Origin: an uncultured Candidatus Melainabacteria bacterium
GTDB taxonomy: Bacteria; Cyanobacteriota; Vampirovibrionia; Gastranaerophilales; Gastranaerophilaceae
Direction: 5' to 3'
NCBI GenBank assembly: GCA_949902595.1
Contig: CATLDC010000009.1
Span: 1 to 64,000, forward strand
Length of the DNA stretch: 64,000 nucleotides
Shown here: piece by piece, positions 50,938 through 60,490 of the stretch
Numbering within the stretch: the stretch's first letter is position 1
Layout: the number at the start of each line of letters is the position of its first letter
Notes under the pieces: generated by a model
Told to the model about the DNA's origin: nothing
The model's database searches: none
What the model saw: the letters and a program-made list of their open reading frames with translations, nothing else
Made by a program: the position numbers and the translations under genes

Positions 50938-52779
50938 CTAATCTGTTCCAAGAGCCGGTGCTATTTGTACAAAGGTTCTTATTAAATCCTTATCCCATTG
51001 GCTTCCGGCGCCCTCGTTAAGGATTGCAAGCGCTTTTTCTATATCCATACCCCGTCTGTAAGGCCTGTCGCTGATAAGCGCATGGTAGGTGTCTGCAATT
51101 GCAACAATTTTTGCAGCAAGCGGAATGTCTCCGTTCTTGAGCCCTTCCGGATACCCCTTGCCGTCGATTCTTTCGTGGTGGTATTTTACTATCGGAATAA
51201 GGTCTCTTAAGGACGGATTCGGGTTCAGAACCTTCTCTGCACCGATTGTCGGGTGCTGCTTCATAATTGTCCACTCATCGTCTGAAAGCGGACCTTCTTT
51301 TTTCAAGACTGTTTCAGGGATACCGATTTTTCCGACATCGTGAAGCAGAGCTCCGAGCTTGATGCGCTCAACTTCGTCTTCCGGAAGGTTGATTGCGCGC
51401 GCAAGCGCCTCTGAAAATCTTGATACAGAAGTCGAGTGGCCCTTTGTGTAAGGGTCTTTTGCATCGATTGCACCCGCAAGCGATGTTGCGATTTCTGAAA
51501 TTCGGGCTCCGGACATTGCATGGTCAGCGTTAAACTTGGAAATCAATTCTTCTTCAAAGTTAATGCCGAGCTGCGCATGGCGTTTTCCCACAACCTCCGC
51601 GTAGGATTTTAACGCTGCGTCGTCCCAGAAGTTGAAATCCGCAGAGCTTATGATTGCAGACATGCCGTCTTTGTATCCCTTTGCCTGTGAAATATACATT
51701 GCCTGCTCAGCAAGGATTAGAAGCTTTTCTTTGTCCACTGAACAATCAGGATAGGTTGAGATACCTACAGACACCTTAACCGGCCCTATATCGTCAATAA
51801 AACAGCAGGAGAGAGAATAAGTTAGGTACTCTGCAATGTATTTTGCCTGCTCGCCTGATGTGTTCGGAAGTATAATCCCGATTTCGTCACCGCCGTAACG
51901 CCCTGCAGTGTCGTTTTCACGGATGTTCTGGCGCACTTTTTCAGCAACCAGCTTGATAACTTCGTCGCCCTTGGCGTGCCCGAGTTCGCGGTTAATCTTT
52001 GTTATGTTGTTGATATCGAGCATAACAATGGAGAGCTTGGACTTGTTTGTTTCGGCTCTCAAAATTTCGTTTGACAGTATTTCCTGAAATCCCCTGTGGT
52101 TATAAAGCAGGGTCAGGTTGTCCGTATTGGCATAGCCTTCTGATTTTTCCATCAGCTCAAAGTTGTGTGAAACAAGAGCTGTGTAGTTTGCAAGAAGGGT
52201 GTAGAGCCCGATATTCTGCCTTGCATAGTTATCTTCAATAATCAGAACCCCGATACTCTTGTTCACGGAGACAAGCGGGAGAATCGCCACTGTCTTGTTC
52301 TTAAAGTATGAAAGTTTAAGAAAGCCCGTATCATCTTTGAAAACAATTTTCTTGTCTTTAAAAACCTGCACAATAGGGTTTTCCGTGTCTTTCAGGAAAA
52401 CTTTTGTGGAATAGAAGTTTCCAAGCTTGTCTCTAAGCTTCAAATTAATGCAGTTTGACTTTTCTTTGAACATCCCTACTGCCATAAAATTGGAATCGAT
52501 GTTCTGGGTAATGATGGTATGAATTTTTGTGTAAAAATCTTCTGCGCTTGAGATGCCTGCAATTTTTACCAGTTCATCAACTACGAACTTGTAGTTAAGA
52601 GTCAGCCCCTTTTCGTTGTTAAAGACTTTGTTTTGCGGGTTGCTCAAAGAATTTGCGTAGTTGTTGAAGGTTAAAGAGTTAACCTTTGAAACGAGCTTTT
52701 CCTGTGATAGAGGGGAGGTTACAGGGGCTTTTCCCGAAATCTCAATAATTTTGTTTGCTAAATTTTGTTCTTTCTTCAC
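50938..52779 (-). CDS. GAF-GGDEF-HD-GYP protein (c-di-GMP synthesis/degradation)
   Basis: This 613-residue protein has a GAF-like domain (about 75-205), a GGDEF domain with the catalytic RYGGDEIGI at about 300, and an HD-GYP domain at about 430-613 with intact LLHDVGKIGIPETVLKK, KYHHERIDGKGYPEGL and ADTYHALISDRPYRRG motifs. It therefore looks catalytically competent for c-di-GMP hydrolysis; GGDEI is a conservative variant of GGDEF. It starts at GTG 52779 with AAGGTG upstream. It is the most complete c-di-GMP enzyme in the window. Confidence 0.9.
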   Translation of the reverse strand: MKKEQNLANKIIEISGKAPVTSPLSQEKLVSKVNSLTFNNYANSLSNPQNKVFNNEKGLTLNYKFVVDELVKIAGISSAEDFYTKIHTIITQNIDSNFMAVGMFKEKSNCINLKLRDKLGNFYSTKVFLKDTENPIVQVFKDKKIVFKDDTGFLKLSYFKNKTVAILPLVSVNKSIGVLIIEDNYARQNIGLYTLLANYTALVSHNFELMEKSEGYANTDNLTLLYNHRGFQEILSNEILRAETNKSKLSIVMLDINNITKINRELGHAKGDEVIKLVAEKVRQNIRENDTAGRYGGDEIGIILPNTSGEQAKYIAEYLTYSLSCCFIDDIGPVKVSVGISTYPDCSVDKEKLLILAEQAMYISQAKGYKDGMSAIISSADFNFWDDAALKSYAEVVGKRHAQLGINFEEELISKFNADHAMSGARISEIATSLAGAIDAKDPYTKGHSTSVSRFSEALARAINLPEDEVERIKLGALLHDVGKIGIPETVLKKEGPLSDDEWTIMKQHPTIGAEKVLNPNPSLRDLIPIVKYHHERIDGKGYPEGLKNGDIPLAAKIVAIADTYHALISDRPYRRGMDIEKALAILNEGAGSQWDKDLIRTFVQIAPALGTD

Positions 52780-52964
52780 GCATTCACCTTCAGACTATAC
52801 ACCCTTTAAAACTACTCAATGCAAAAAATTGATTAAATATTACGAAAAATTTACATTATCCCTTTTCTTAAATTTTAAAGAGTCCCTATAATTCATATAT
52901 TAACATTTTTTAGAACTTTTTCTAGTCCAAACGGCTATTTATTTACAAATGTTAATAAGTAATT

Positions 52965-54620
52965 CTAAATAAATAGCGGTGAAGCCTCTTTCGGAGTTCG
53001 CTCCGGATTGTATTGAGGAATGATAAATGTAAACGTTGTGGTCTTTTCACCATCAGTCGAAGCAAAAATCTTTCCATGGTGAACATCAATAATCTTTTTG
53101 CACAAATAGAGCCCGATTCCGTGCCCTACAGTAGTGTATTTTGGCGCGTTGCTTCCCAAACGGTTGAATGCTGTTAAACAGTCTCTTTCAGAAAGCGTGA
53201 TGCCGGAACTTGTTATTGAACACTTCAACTGGTTGTTCCGGGTTGTAATGTCGACAATTATCTGCTCGTCCCTGTTTGAGTAAACAATGGCGTTGTCAAG
53301 CAGGTTGGTGATAACTTTCTTAATCTCCGCAGGGTCAGCCTCTACTGTGGTGTCATCCTGACTTGCAGAGTACACAAGCGTAATGTTTTTTTCTTTTGCT
53401 GCGTTAGACAAATCCTCAAAACAGGTTATGAGAAGCTCTGCAACGCTGAATCTTTCGTAATACAGATGGTTTTGCCCGCTCTCAAGCCTGTAAGTGTTGA
53501 GAACCATGGATATCATCTCAAGGATGTGCTTGCAGGAATCCTGAATCTGGCCTACGAGTTCTTTCTGGTCCTCTGTAAGTGAGCCAAGAACCCCGGTGCT
53601 CATAAGCTCAAGCCCTCTAAGCTGCGCAATAGTTGGGATTTTTAGGTTGTGAATAAGCGTTTCTATAAAATATTCTTTTTGCCTTTCGATTTCTTTTTCA
53701 GACTCGATGTTTTCGTACATGGAAATCATGTACTTTATGTTCCCGTCCTCGTCAAATACCGGAGCCTTTCTTATGCGGCCCCAGAATGTCTGTGTCGGGA
53801 ATACTATCTGGCGCTCGAGTTCAATGGTCTGCTTTGTTTTGTATAACTCAATCTCTTCCCGCTTGATAAATTCAAGGTACTCTTTTGAAAACACGTCAGA
53901 AAGCGAAAGCTGCTTAACGTCTTCGTTTTCATGATTTATTATTTTTTCGAACGAAGAACTGCCAATTACAAATTTATCGTTCTTGTCTTTCATAAAAGCA
54001 ATTATAGGCAGGTTTTCAAGCAGACACCTTAATTGACTGCCCTTTTCAAGTGCTTCTTCGGTAGCGCGCTGTTCTGATGTAACGTTTCTTGACATAAGAA
54101 TTGTGCCGCTAAGGTCGCTGTTTGCAGTAGATGCTGGTGAAATAAGTATGCTGAAGTACTTTTCGGAACCGTCATCAGCATAAAATTTTTCGTTGAACTG
54201 CACGGGCTGCTTTGTTTTTACAACCTGGTTAATTTTTTCTTCCATTTCTGACCAGAGCTTCTTGTACCTCTCAGCGCTCTTTACTTTTCTCTTGAAAAGG
54301 TACCTGAAATTGTGCCCGATGATTTCTTCTTTTGGAATGTTGAGAGATTTACAAAGTGCGTCGTTGCAAGCTATGATTTTGTTGTTTAGGTCCTGATAAA
54401 TAATGATGTCAGAAGATGAATTGAATAAGGTGTCAAGAATGTTTACCTGACTTGTAAGTACTTTTTTTATGTAATTGTTCAATTTGAGCTGCTTAATCAT
54501 ATACATAACCACAATTGTGATAACGATTAAGAGCGCTAAAAGGTGGTCGGTCGTTTTGTAGAGCACAACCAACGAAATAACAAAGATATTCAAACTAATT
54601 AAATCTTTTATAGCTTTCAT
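52965..54620 (-). CDS. Membrane PAS-PAS sensor histidine kinase
   Basis: This 551-residue protein has one or two hydrophobic segments at about 8-45, two PAS domains (about 65-165 and 200-320), a HisKA dimerisation helix with TLIHNLKIPTIAQL at about 330, and a HATPase domain with N-box LLDNAIVYS and GHGIGLYLCKKI. The phospho-acceptor His is retained, in contrast to the kinase-like protein at 11676. No response regulator is adjacent. No clear Shine-Dalgarno precedes the ATG. Confidence 0.9.
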   Translation of the reverse strand: MKAIKDLISLNIFVISLVVLYKTTDHLLALLIVITIVVMYMIKQLKLNNYIKKVLTSQVNILDTLFNSSSDIIIYQDLNNKIIACNDALCKSLNIPKEEIIGHNFRYLFKRKVKSAERYKKLWSEMEEKINQVVKTKQPVQFNEKFYADDGSEKYFSILISPASTANSDLSGTILMSRNVTSEQRATEEALEKGSQLRCLLENLPIIAFMKDKNDKFVIGSSSFEKIINHENEDVKQLSLSDVFSKEYLEFIKREEIELYKTKQTIELERQIVFPTQTFWGRIRKAPVFDEDGNIKYMISMYENIESEKEIERQKEYFIETLIHNLKIPTIAQLRGLELMSTGVLGSLTEDQKELVGQIQDSCKHILEMISMVLNTYRLESGQNHLYYERFSVAELLITCFEDLSNAAKEKNITLVYSASQDDTTVEADPAEIKKVITNLLDNAIVYSNRDEQIIVDITTRNNQLKCSITSSGITLSERDCLTAFNRLGSNAPKYTTVGHGIGLYLCKKIIDVHHGKIFASTDGEKTTTFTFIIPQYNPERTPKEASPLFI

Positions 54621-54663
54621 AACTCAAAAAATCTCTATTAAATATTAAACTAATAGCCAATTA

Positions 54664-55818
54664 TTATAAATTGCCCGGTTGGGTATAATTAAAATCGATT
54701 AGTTTTAACAATTTTCTATGCAGACGGATATTATGAACCCTTAAATAATCCACACCAGCCTTAATTAACGGGTAAGAAACAGCTAATGTCAGCGCGTCTT
54801 TTACCTCATCAGATTCGTTACCAACATCTAAAAAACTCTTCCTCGATACACCGAGCATTACCGGATACCCGAGAGAACGAAACTCCTGAACCCTGTCCAG
54901 AATCTCAAAATTGTGAGCAACGGTTTTCCCAAATCCCAACCCCGGGTCAATTATGATGCTTTCTATGCCCTTAACTTTTGCTAACTCAATCTTGCTCTTG
55001 AGGCTAAAATAAACCTCTTCAATAAGGTTCGTGTAAGAAGGCGAGTTCTGCATGATATCAGGAGTGCCCTGTGAGTGCTGTAGAATAACTGTTGCAGAAT
55101 GCTTTGCAACAACTTCCGGTAATTCAGGGTCAAAATCAAAACCAGATACGTCATTAATAATAGAAGCTCCGTTGTTTAAGGCATAATCAGCAACCTCTGC
55201 GCTTCTTGTGTCAATGCTAATCGGGGTTTTAATGTTTTCTTTTTGTATAAAATCTAGTACCGGCTTAAGCCTGCGAATCTGCTCTGCTGCCTCGACAGCA
55301 CTAGAGCCGGGTTTTGTGCTTTCTGCTCCTATATCAACAATGTCAGCCCCGTCTTCTATTAGTGAGACGAGCTTTTTTATTGCAGATTCTGGCTCAAAGT
55401 ATTTCCCGCCATCAGAAAAAGAATCAGGGGTTATGTTCAGGATTCCGGCAAGCTTTGTTGTGTTATTCTTATTAACAAGAAAAGAGGTTATTTCTTCTGA
55501 AAGCTGGCCGAGTTTAAATGGCTGTTTTTTTAGTTTTTGCGCAATTTTTTTTAGCTGCGACCAGCTTCCGCATAGGATAACATCGGATTTTTCAGCCTTT
55601 CCTGTCACAACATCGCGATTCACGGCGCAGTCTGCTCCAAAAATCAGGGCGGTCTGTTTCAGGATGTTTGCCTGCGCAACAGTCAAGCCATAGATTTTGA
55701 GGTTTTTGTATCTGAACTTATCGGATGCCTTGTATCTGTAAGCAGAATCAAAACCGATACTTTCGAGCTCAGATTCTATATTATTTCCTGATATTTCTTT
55801 GATGACAAATTCATTCAT
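54664..55818 (-). CDS. folP: Dihydropteroate synthase with N-terminal extension
   Basis: This 384-residue enzyme condenses DHPP with p-aminobenzoate. The core runs from about residue 118: TKLAGILNITPDSFSDGGKY, DIVDIGAESTKPGS, VSIDTRSAEVADYAL, NDVSGFDFD and IDPGLGFGKTVAHN are all family motifs. Residues 1-115 form an extra domain also seen in folP of several other phyla. No ribosome-binding site is visible; an extended -10 (TGCTAGAAT) ends 6 nt before ATG, suggesting a leaderless transcript. Confidence 0.93.
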   Translation of the reverse strand: MNEFVIKEISGNNIESELESIGFDSAYRYKASDKFRYKNLKIYGLTVAQANILKQTALIFGADCAVNRDVVTGKAEKSDVILCGSWSQLKKIAQKLKKQPFKLGQLSEEITSFLVNKNNTTKLAGILNITPDSFSDGGKYFEPESAIKKLVSLIEDGADIVDIGAESTKPGSSAVEAAEQIRRLKPVLDFIQKENIKTPISIDTRSAEVADYALNNGASIINDVSGFDFDPELPEVVAKHSATVILQHSQGTPDIMQNSPSYTNLIEEVYFSLKSKIELAKVKGIESIIIDPGLGFGKTVAHNFEILDRVQEFRSLGYPVMLGVSRKSFLDVGNESDEVKDALTLAVSYPLIKAGVDYLRVHNIRLHRKLLKLIDFNYTQPGNL

Positions 55819-55824
55819 GCAAAA

Positions 55825-55833
55825 ATTCTAGCA
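55825..55833 (-). promoter_or_regulatory. Extended -10 (TGCTAGAAT) upstream of folP
   Basis: On the minus strand, TGC then TAGAAT, whose last base is 6 nt before the folP ATG at 55818. This places the transcription start at the initiation codon. No Shine-Dalgarno is visible. Confidence 0.5.
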
Positions 55834-55848
55834 TAATAAAGAATAAAA

Positions 55849-56052
55849 TTAAACCTTGATAATCTCAAGCGTAATAGCTTTAACCACAGCTTGCACGCGG
55901 TTGTGGGCATTCAGTTTCTTGTAGATAGATTCCAGATGCGCTTTTGTAGTCGCAATGGAAATATTGAGTTCTGTGGCAATTTCCTTATTAATCAGACCTT
56001 TTGCTACCAACTCCAAGACACATTGTTCTTGTTTTGTAAGCTTATTTATCAT
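55849..56052 (-). CDS. Stand-alone LuxR/GerE-type HTH regulator
   Basis: This 67-residue protein consists only of a GerE-family DNA-binding domain: LTKQEQCVLELVAKGLINKEIATELNISIATTKAHLESIYKKL. No receiver or input domain is present. An AAGG stretch precedes the ATG. It lies 30 nt from folP and just upstream of the candidate ncRNA on the opposite strand. Targets are unknown. Confidence 0.85.
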   Translation of the reverse strand: MINKLTKQEQCVLELVAKGLINKEIATELNISIATTKAHLESIYKKLNAHNRVQAVVKAITLEIIKV

Positions 56053-56184
56053 TAGTTAAACCTTTGTTATTCCTTATTTAATTTTTATATAAATATGCTT
56101 GAAGTGTCTATCAGCCGTTTGGCTATTTTTGTCTGTAAAGCTTAATAAACTTGAAATCTCTAATCGGATATGTGATAATGATAT

Positions 56185-56195
56185 TACTTTATATA
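56185..56195 (+). promoter_or_regulatory. TACTTTATATA promoter-like box
   Basis: Exact 11-mer, oriented towards an apparent non-coding transcript ending in the hairpin at 56354-56387. It sits in a 338-nt gap without a protein gene. Confidence 0.45.
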
Positions 56196-56201
56196 AGTGT
56201 T

Positions 56202-56392
56202 TATTTTGTTCCTACATTTTTATAAATAGGGAGAGTAAGCTCTTTAATTATTGAAGTATACCTGCCGATAAAAAATCGCCAGCAGGAAACGGATTGATTT
56301 AGGCACTCACCCACCTGCGAGACATTGCAGGTAACAAAATCGCACTTATATAATTAAGTCGGGTTTACAAAAGTAAACCCGACTTAAATTTT
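56202..56392 (+). ncRNA. Candidate structured small RNA
   Basis: Between a TACTTTATATA box and a strong 14-bp terminator (56354-56367/56374-56387), this roughly 190-nt span contains CCTGC-CGAT...ATCG-GCAGG and ACCTGC...GCAGGT hairpins, both with CCTGC/GCAGG stems, and no reading frame of note. It does not match 6S, SRP or riboswitch signatures by eye. The 338-nt gap 56053-56390 holds nothing else identified. Confidence 0.5.
56354..56392. terminator. Bidirectional terminator after the candidate ncRNA and the phosphohexomutase
   Basis: A 14-bp perfect stem (TTAAGTCGGGTTTA/TAAACCCGACTTAA) around CAAAAG. T-rich sequence follows on the plus strand, and the phosphohexomutase stop lies beside it on the other. 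Confidence 0.85.
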
Positions 56393-57761
56393 ATATTTCT
56401 AAACTAGACTTTAATTCTACCAGCTTCTCTAAACTGTCAGTCTCAAAATAAACCCTGAGAAGCGGCTCAGTCCCGCTTGGACGCACCAGAATCTTGGAAG
56501 TCTCACCGAGCATCAGTTTTACCCCGTCCATTGTGTCAATCGAGGTAACAGGGGAGTTACCAACAGACTTAAATTCTTTTACTTTTTCCAAAATCTCTTT
56601 GATTTCATCCTGATTGTCAAGCTTTATGTCAATCCTATCCGTGTAGAACCTCGCACCAGCAAGCTCATAAAGCTCTTCCTGAAGCTCAACAAGCGTCTTT
56701 CCAGAACAAGCCATGGCTTCCAGAATCAGTAAGTTTGCAATCAGCCCGTCTTTTTCAGGAATGTGTCCTAAAATACTCAACCCGCCAGACTCTTCGCCGC
56801 CAATGATTACCCTGTTTTTGCGCATTGCCTCGCCCACATGCTTGAACCCGACAGCCGTTTCAATAACTTCAACCCCGAGTTTTTTTGCAACGCAGTCAAT
56901 TAAGAGACTTGAGCCAATTGTTTTTACAACAGCTCCTTCAAAGCCTTTATCCATAAGGTGTTTCAGGAGTATTGCAATAATCTCGTTTGGTGAAACATAC
57001 TCTCCGTTTTCGTTTACAACTCCAAATCTGTCTGCATCTCCGTCGTTTGCAAGCCCGATTGAATTTTTGGTTTGTTTGACTTTTTCAATTAATTCTTTGA
57101 GGAATCTTGGTTTCGGGTCTGGCATTCCGCCTCCAAACTCCGTGTCATGGAACATGTGCAGAGTCTCAAACGGGATTCCATGGCTCTTTAGAATCTCATC
57201 AAAGTACCCGATAGAGGCAGAATAAAGTCCGTCAAAAATTATATTTGTCTTGAGTTCTTTTATCTTGCTATAATCAACCAGAGTCTCTAAATGTTCGTAA
57301 TACTTTGGTGCAAAATCTATCTTGTGCAGGCTTCCAGATTTTTCCGAGTCAGGAAATTCCACGTCAAGGTTTGCCACAATCGCGTCTGTAATCTCGCTTG
57401 TAGCAGGGCCAGCGTAGTCCGGAATAAACTTCATCCCTAAATACTCCGGAGGGTTGTGGGATGCGGTAAACATTATAGCGCATGCGTTTCGAAGCTGCGC
57501 GTTATAAGCAAGCACCGGAGTTGGTACAACTCTGTTTGAATAATAGACAGAGAAGCCTTTGGTTTTCAATATTTCTGCGCACTGCATTGAAAAAGTGTCG
57601 GCGCATCTTCTCGGGTCGTAGCCAATGAGGATTGGTTTTTCGTACCCGAAAGTATCGTAAACATACTTGCCAATAGCAAGTGTTACGCGTCTCACGTTTT
57701 CTGCTGTAAACTCTCTTTCAAGGACGGCTCTCCAGCCGTCTGTACCGAATTTGATTCCCAT
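56391..57761 (-). CDS. Phosphohexomutase (phosphoglucomutase/phosphomannomutase family)
   Basis: This 456-residue alpha-D-phosphohexomutase begins GIKFGTDGWR, has the phosphoserine loop in TASHNPPEYLGMK near residue 100, the Mg2+ site DGDADRFGV near 240, sugar-binding GGEESGG near 320 and the phosphate-binding RPSGTEP near 430. It interconverts hexose-1- and hexose-6-phosphates for cell-wall or glycogen synthesis; the exact sugar (glucose, mannose or glucosamine) cannot be decided. It overlaps the next gene by one base (TAATG). Confidence 0.9.
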   Translation of the reverse strand: MGIKFGTDGWRAVLEREFTAENVRRVTLAIGKYVYDTFGYEKPILIGYDPRRCADTFSMQCAEILKTKGFSVYYSNRVVPTPVLAYNAQLRNACAIMFTASHNPPEYLGMKFIPDYAGPATSEITDAIVANLDVEFPDSEKSGSLHKIDFAPKYYEHLETLVDYSKIKELKTNIIFDGLYSASIGYFDEILKSHGIPFETLHMFHDTEFGGGMPDPKPRFLKELIEKVKQTKNSIGLANDGDADRFGVVNENGEYVSPNEIIAILLKHLMDKGFEGAVVKTIGSSLLIDCVAKKLGVEVIETAVGFKHVGEAMRKNRVIIGGEESGGLSILGHIPEKDGLIANLLILEAMACSGKTLVELQEELYELAGARFYTDRIDIKLDNQDEIKEILEKVKEFKSVGNSPVTSIDTMDGVKLMLGETSKILVRPSGTEPLLRVYFETDSLEKLVELKSSLEI

Positions 57762-58114
57762 TACTTAGCAACTTTTACGTTCATAGGGTCAACAGCGTAG
57801 GTTGTACCGCCTTCTTTTTCAGTGAATATTACAGGAATATTTGCTGTTCTTGTGCAGGCTTTAACCGTCCAGATTTCTTCCCAGCTGCCGTTTGCTTTTT
57901 GTTTAGAAACCTTTGTGTCAACAATATTGAAGTCCTGGCAGCCTGGTTCTGCAACTCTTAGAGCAAAGGAATATACTGAAAATAAAGTGTCTGACTGCAA
58001 TTTTGTGTCAGCGATTGATTTGCCTTTCAAAGGCACTGTTCTGTCGAAGTTATATGCAAATGCTGCTGTAGATACTGCAATTAGTCCCAATAATAACAAT
58101 AATTTTTTTGTCAT
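57761..58114 (-). CDS. Small exported protein
   Basis: This 117-residue protein has a signal peptide of about 20 residues (LLLLLGLIAVSTAAFA, cleaved after AFA) and a single cysteine pair (C59, C82). The remainder is beta-rich (TLFSVYSFALRVAEPGC, WEEIWTVKACTRTANIPVIF). No family is recognised. It is coupled to the phosphohexomutase by a TAATG overlap, and GGGATT precedes the ATG. Confidence 0.65.
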   Translation of the reverse strand: MTKKLLLLLGLIAVSTAAFAYNFDRTVPLKGKSIADTKLQSDTLFSVYSFALRVAEPGCQDFNIVDTKVSKQKANGSWEEIWTVKACTRTANIPVIFTEKEGGTTYAVDPMNVKVAK

Positions 58115-58131
58115 ATTAAAATCCCTTTCGC

Positions 58132-58332
58132 TTATTCTTTAATCAATGAATTAATTTCTGCAACCATTTCATCAGGATCGAATCCATGAACCTTAGCACC
58201 TGCTTCGAGGTTTTCAAATCTTGCAGCAGCGCAGCCAATGCAGCCAAGGCCGTATTTCTGGAAAACTGCAAGAGCTTCCGGATGCTGTTGCACAATATCC
58301 AAAATTCCCATATCTTTTGTAACTTTCGCCAT
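58132..58332 (-). CDS. DUF1858-type small protein
   Basis: This 66-residue protein matches the DUF1858/ScdA-N-terminal-like family: the pattern DILDxHPEALAVFxKYGLGCIGC, with C31 and C34. Such domains occur alone or fused to Fe-S-repair and redox proteins. AAGGAG precedes the ATG. It lies 17 nt upstream of the small exported protein. Possible Fe-S or redox sensing role is inferred. Confidence 0.8.
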   Translation of the reverse strand: MAKVTKDMGILDIVQQHPEALAVFQKYGLGCIGCAAARFENLEAGAKVHGFDPDEMVAEINSLIKE

Positions 58333-58414
58333 AATTAACTCCTTATATTGACTTTTTAAAATAAATTCTTAAAAGAATACAGTAATTATAACATAACCCA
58401 ATGAGGATTTAAAT

Positions 58415-58567
58415 ATGCAATTTCTCAAAAACTTTTTTAACCATGACAAAACCATCGTAGGCTTGAGCGGACTAAGGAAAAGGGTGGAATATATAAAAAT
58501 AATTATTCCGGACAGGTACAAAAAAGCGCAGCTGACAGATATTCAGAATAATTATTTACTTCTCTAA
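58415..58567 (+). CDS. Candidate 50-residue protein
   Basis: ATG 58415 has GAGGA seven nt upstream, TATAAC about 20 nt upstream and a terminator 9 nt after the stop, so a complete small transcription unit is visible. The product is basic, with MQFLKNFFNHDK and a KRVEYIKIIIPDRYKKA helix. No family is recognised. It sits in the gap between tuf and the DUF1858 gene. Confidence 0.55.
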   Translation: MQFLKNFFNHDKTIVGLSGLRKRVEYIKIIIPDRYKKAQLTDIQNNYLLL

Positions 58568-58576
58568 AACCAAAAC

Positions 58577-58606
58577 AAAAGAGCCGATTTTTCAATCGAC
58601 TCTTTT
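58577..58606. terminator. Bidirectional terminator between the small gene and tuf
   Basis: AAAAGAG-CGATT and AATCG-CTCTTTT arms form an imperfect stem around TTTC, with A- and T-tracts on the two sides. Confidence 0.85.
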
Positions 58607-58631
58607 AATTACTGTTTATTTCTCAAAATTA

Positions 58632-59840
58632 TTATTCGATAATTTTGTCAACAACACCAGCACCAACTGTTCTACCGCCTTCACGGATAGCGAATCTCAT
58701 ACCTTCTTCGATAGCTACAGGGTTGATAAGTTCAACTTCCATAACTACGTTATCACCAGGCATTACCATTTCGCCTTCGAATTTGATAGAACCAGTAACG
58801 TCAGTTGTTCTGATGTAGAATTGTGGTCTGTAACCAGGGAAGAATGGAGTGTGACGTCCGCCTTCATCCTTTGTCAAAACGTAAACGTTAGCTGTGAATT
58901 TTGTGTGTGGTTTGATTGAACCAGGCTTACAAAGAACTTGACCACGTTGAATTTCAGTTTTGTCGATACCTCTTAACAAAGCACCAACGTTGTCACCAGC
59001 TTGACCTTGGTCAAGTTGTTTTCTGAACATTTCAACACCGGTAACAGTTGTTTTCTTAGTTTCGCCAAGACCAACTAATTCAACTTCGTCACCAACTTTA
59101 ACAATACCACGTTCTACTCTACCAGTAGCAACTGTACCACGACCTGTGATAGAGAATACGTCTTCAACCGGCATCAAGAATGGTTTGTCCAAATCACGTT
59201 CTGGAGTTGGGAAGTAAGAATCGATAGCGTCCATCAATTCCCAAATCTTGTCAACCCATTTGTCTTCGCCACGTTGTACGCTTGGGTTAGCTTGAACAGC
59301 TTCCAAAGCTTTAAGAGCTGAACCGTGGATGAACGGAATGTTGTCACCGTCAAATTCGTAAGAAGAAAGAAGTTCTCTAACTTCCATTTCAACAAGTTCT
59401 AACAATTCAGGGTCATCAACCATATCGCATTTGTTCAAGAATACAACAAGGTTAGGAACACCAACCTGACGAGCAAGCAAGATGTGTTCACGAGTCTGAG
59501 GCATAGCACCGTCAGTAGCAGCAACTACAAGGATAGCACCGTCCATCTGAGCAGCACCTGTAATCATGTTTTTAACATAGTCAGCGTGGCCTGGGCAGTC
59601 TACGTGTGCGTAGTGTCTAGCATCTGTTTCGTATTCTACGTGAGCAGTAGAGATGGTTATACCTCTTGCTTTTTCTTCTGGAGCAGCATCGATTTCATCG
59701 AATTTTCTTGCTTGTGCTTTACCAGCAGCTGCCATACAACCTGTGATTGCAGCAGTCAATGTTGTTTTACCGTGGTCAACGTGGCCTACTGTACCAACGT
59801 TAACGTGTGGCTTTGTACGTTCAAACTTTTCACGTGCCAT
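58632..59840 (-). CDS. tuf: Elongation factor Tu
   Basis: This 402-residue translational GTPase delivers aminoacyl-tRNA to the ribosome. P-loop GHVDHGKT, switch [11 protein letters not shown] and NKCDM are present, and domains II and III are complete. AAGGAG precedes the ATG. It is not beside fusA or rps genes as in a str operon. Confidence 0.98.
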   Translation of the reverse strand: MAREKFERTKPHVNVGTVGHVDHGKTTLTAAITGCMAAAGKAQARKFDEIDAAPEEKARGITISTAHVEYETDARHYAHVDCPGHADYVKNMITGAAQMDGAILVVAATDGAMPQTREHILLARQVGVPNLVVFLNKCDMVDDPELLELVEMEVRELLSSYEFDGDNIPFIHGSALKALEAVQANPSVQRGEDKWVDKIWELMDAIDSYFPTPERDLDKPFLMPVEDVFSITGRGTVATGRVERGIVKVGDEVELVGLGETKKTTVTGVEMFRKQLDQGQAGDNVGALLRGIDKTEIQRGQVLCKPGSIKPHTKFTANVYVLTKDEGGRHTPFFPGYRPQFYIRTTDVTGSIKFEGEMVMPGDNVVMEVELINPVAIEEGMRFAIREGGRTVGAGVVDKIIE

Positions 59841-59951
59841 GAGATTAATCTCCTTCTTTGATTAAATATACTACGTTAACTTACTATACTAAGTTATATT
59901 ATAATTTTAGTCTCTCAAGAAATATTGTCAATCATTTATCGCGAGTCCCGC

Positions 59952-60140
59952 TTATTTGACATCATCCTTGATAACGATTAAATTCTTAACAATTTTCATT
60001 GCGCAGGTTGGAAAAACTACTTCAGAAAGCCCGTCAGCAATACTGATTATGCTTCCGGCTTTAAGCGTAACGTCTTCGCCCTTGTACTGAAATGTGTAAT
60101 CTTCTTTTCTGTCTGATCTGATGGTAATCTGATTGTTCAT
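59952..60140 (-). CDS. Hypothetical small protein
   Basis: This 62-residue protein is entirely beta-like in pattern (NQITIRSDR, YTFQYKGEDVTLKAGSIISI, AMKIVKNLIVIKDD). AGGAG lies 7 nt upstream of the ATG. No family is recognised. It lies between rpsR and tuf on the same strand. Confidence 0.6.
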   Translation of the reverse strand: MNNQITIRSDRKEDYTFQYKGEDVTLKAGSIISIADGLSEVVFPTCAMKIVKNLIVIKDDVK

Positions 60141-60226
60141 AATTTACTCCTATGTTATACGTGAAGATAGGAATGGCAAAATATTTTACCATTCCTATTT
60201 AAACTTATGCTGACTTTTTTCTAAAA

Positions 60227-60460
60227 TTAGTCAAATACATAGCTGATGATTGCAGCTTCTCTAGCTCTTTTGATAGCCTTTGTAATCAGTCTCTGGTGCA
60301 TAGCGCAGTTGCCTGTTACTCTGCGTGGAATGATTTTTCCAGCTTCTGTTAAGTATCTTTTAAGTTTTGCTGCATCTTTGTAATCGATAGTTTCTACGTG
60401 ATCTGCGCAGAATGAGCAGGTCTTACGTTTTTTTCTATCTTGTGCATCTTGTTTTGCCAT
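60227..60460 (-). CDS. rpsR: 30S ribosomal protein S18
   Basis: This 77-residue protein has the family core [19 protein letters not shown], then [25 protein letters not shown]. It has the two cysteines of a zinc-binding form (CSFC). It follows ssb on the same strand in the conserved rpsF-ssb-rpsR order, separated by a repeat-containing gap of 143 nt. Confidence 0.97.
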   Translation of the reverse strand: MAKQDAQDRKKRKTCSFCADHVETIDYKDAAKLKRYLTEAGKIIPRRVTGNCAMHQRLITKAIKRAREAAIISYVFD

Positions 60461-60490
60461 TGTTATTTTTGCCTTTCTAGCCTATCTACT

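Noticed and set aside
56100-56140. AGCCGTTTGGCT hairpin with T-tract as a terminator on the plus strand
   Set aside because: The stem is four base pairs, and no upstream plus-strand gene would use it.
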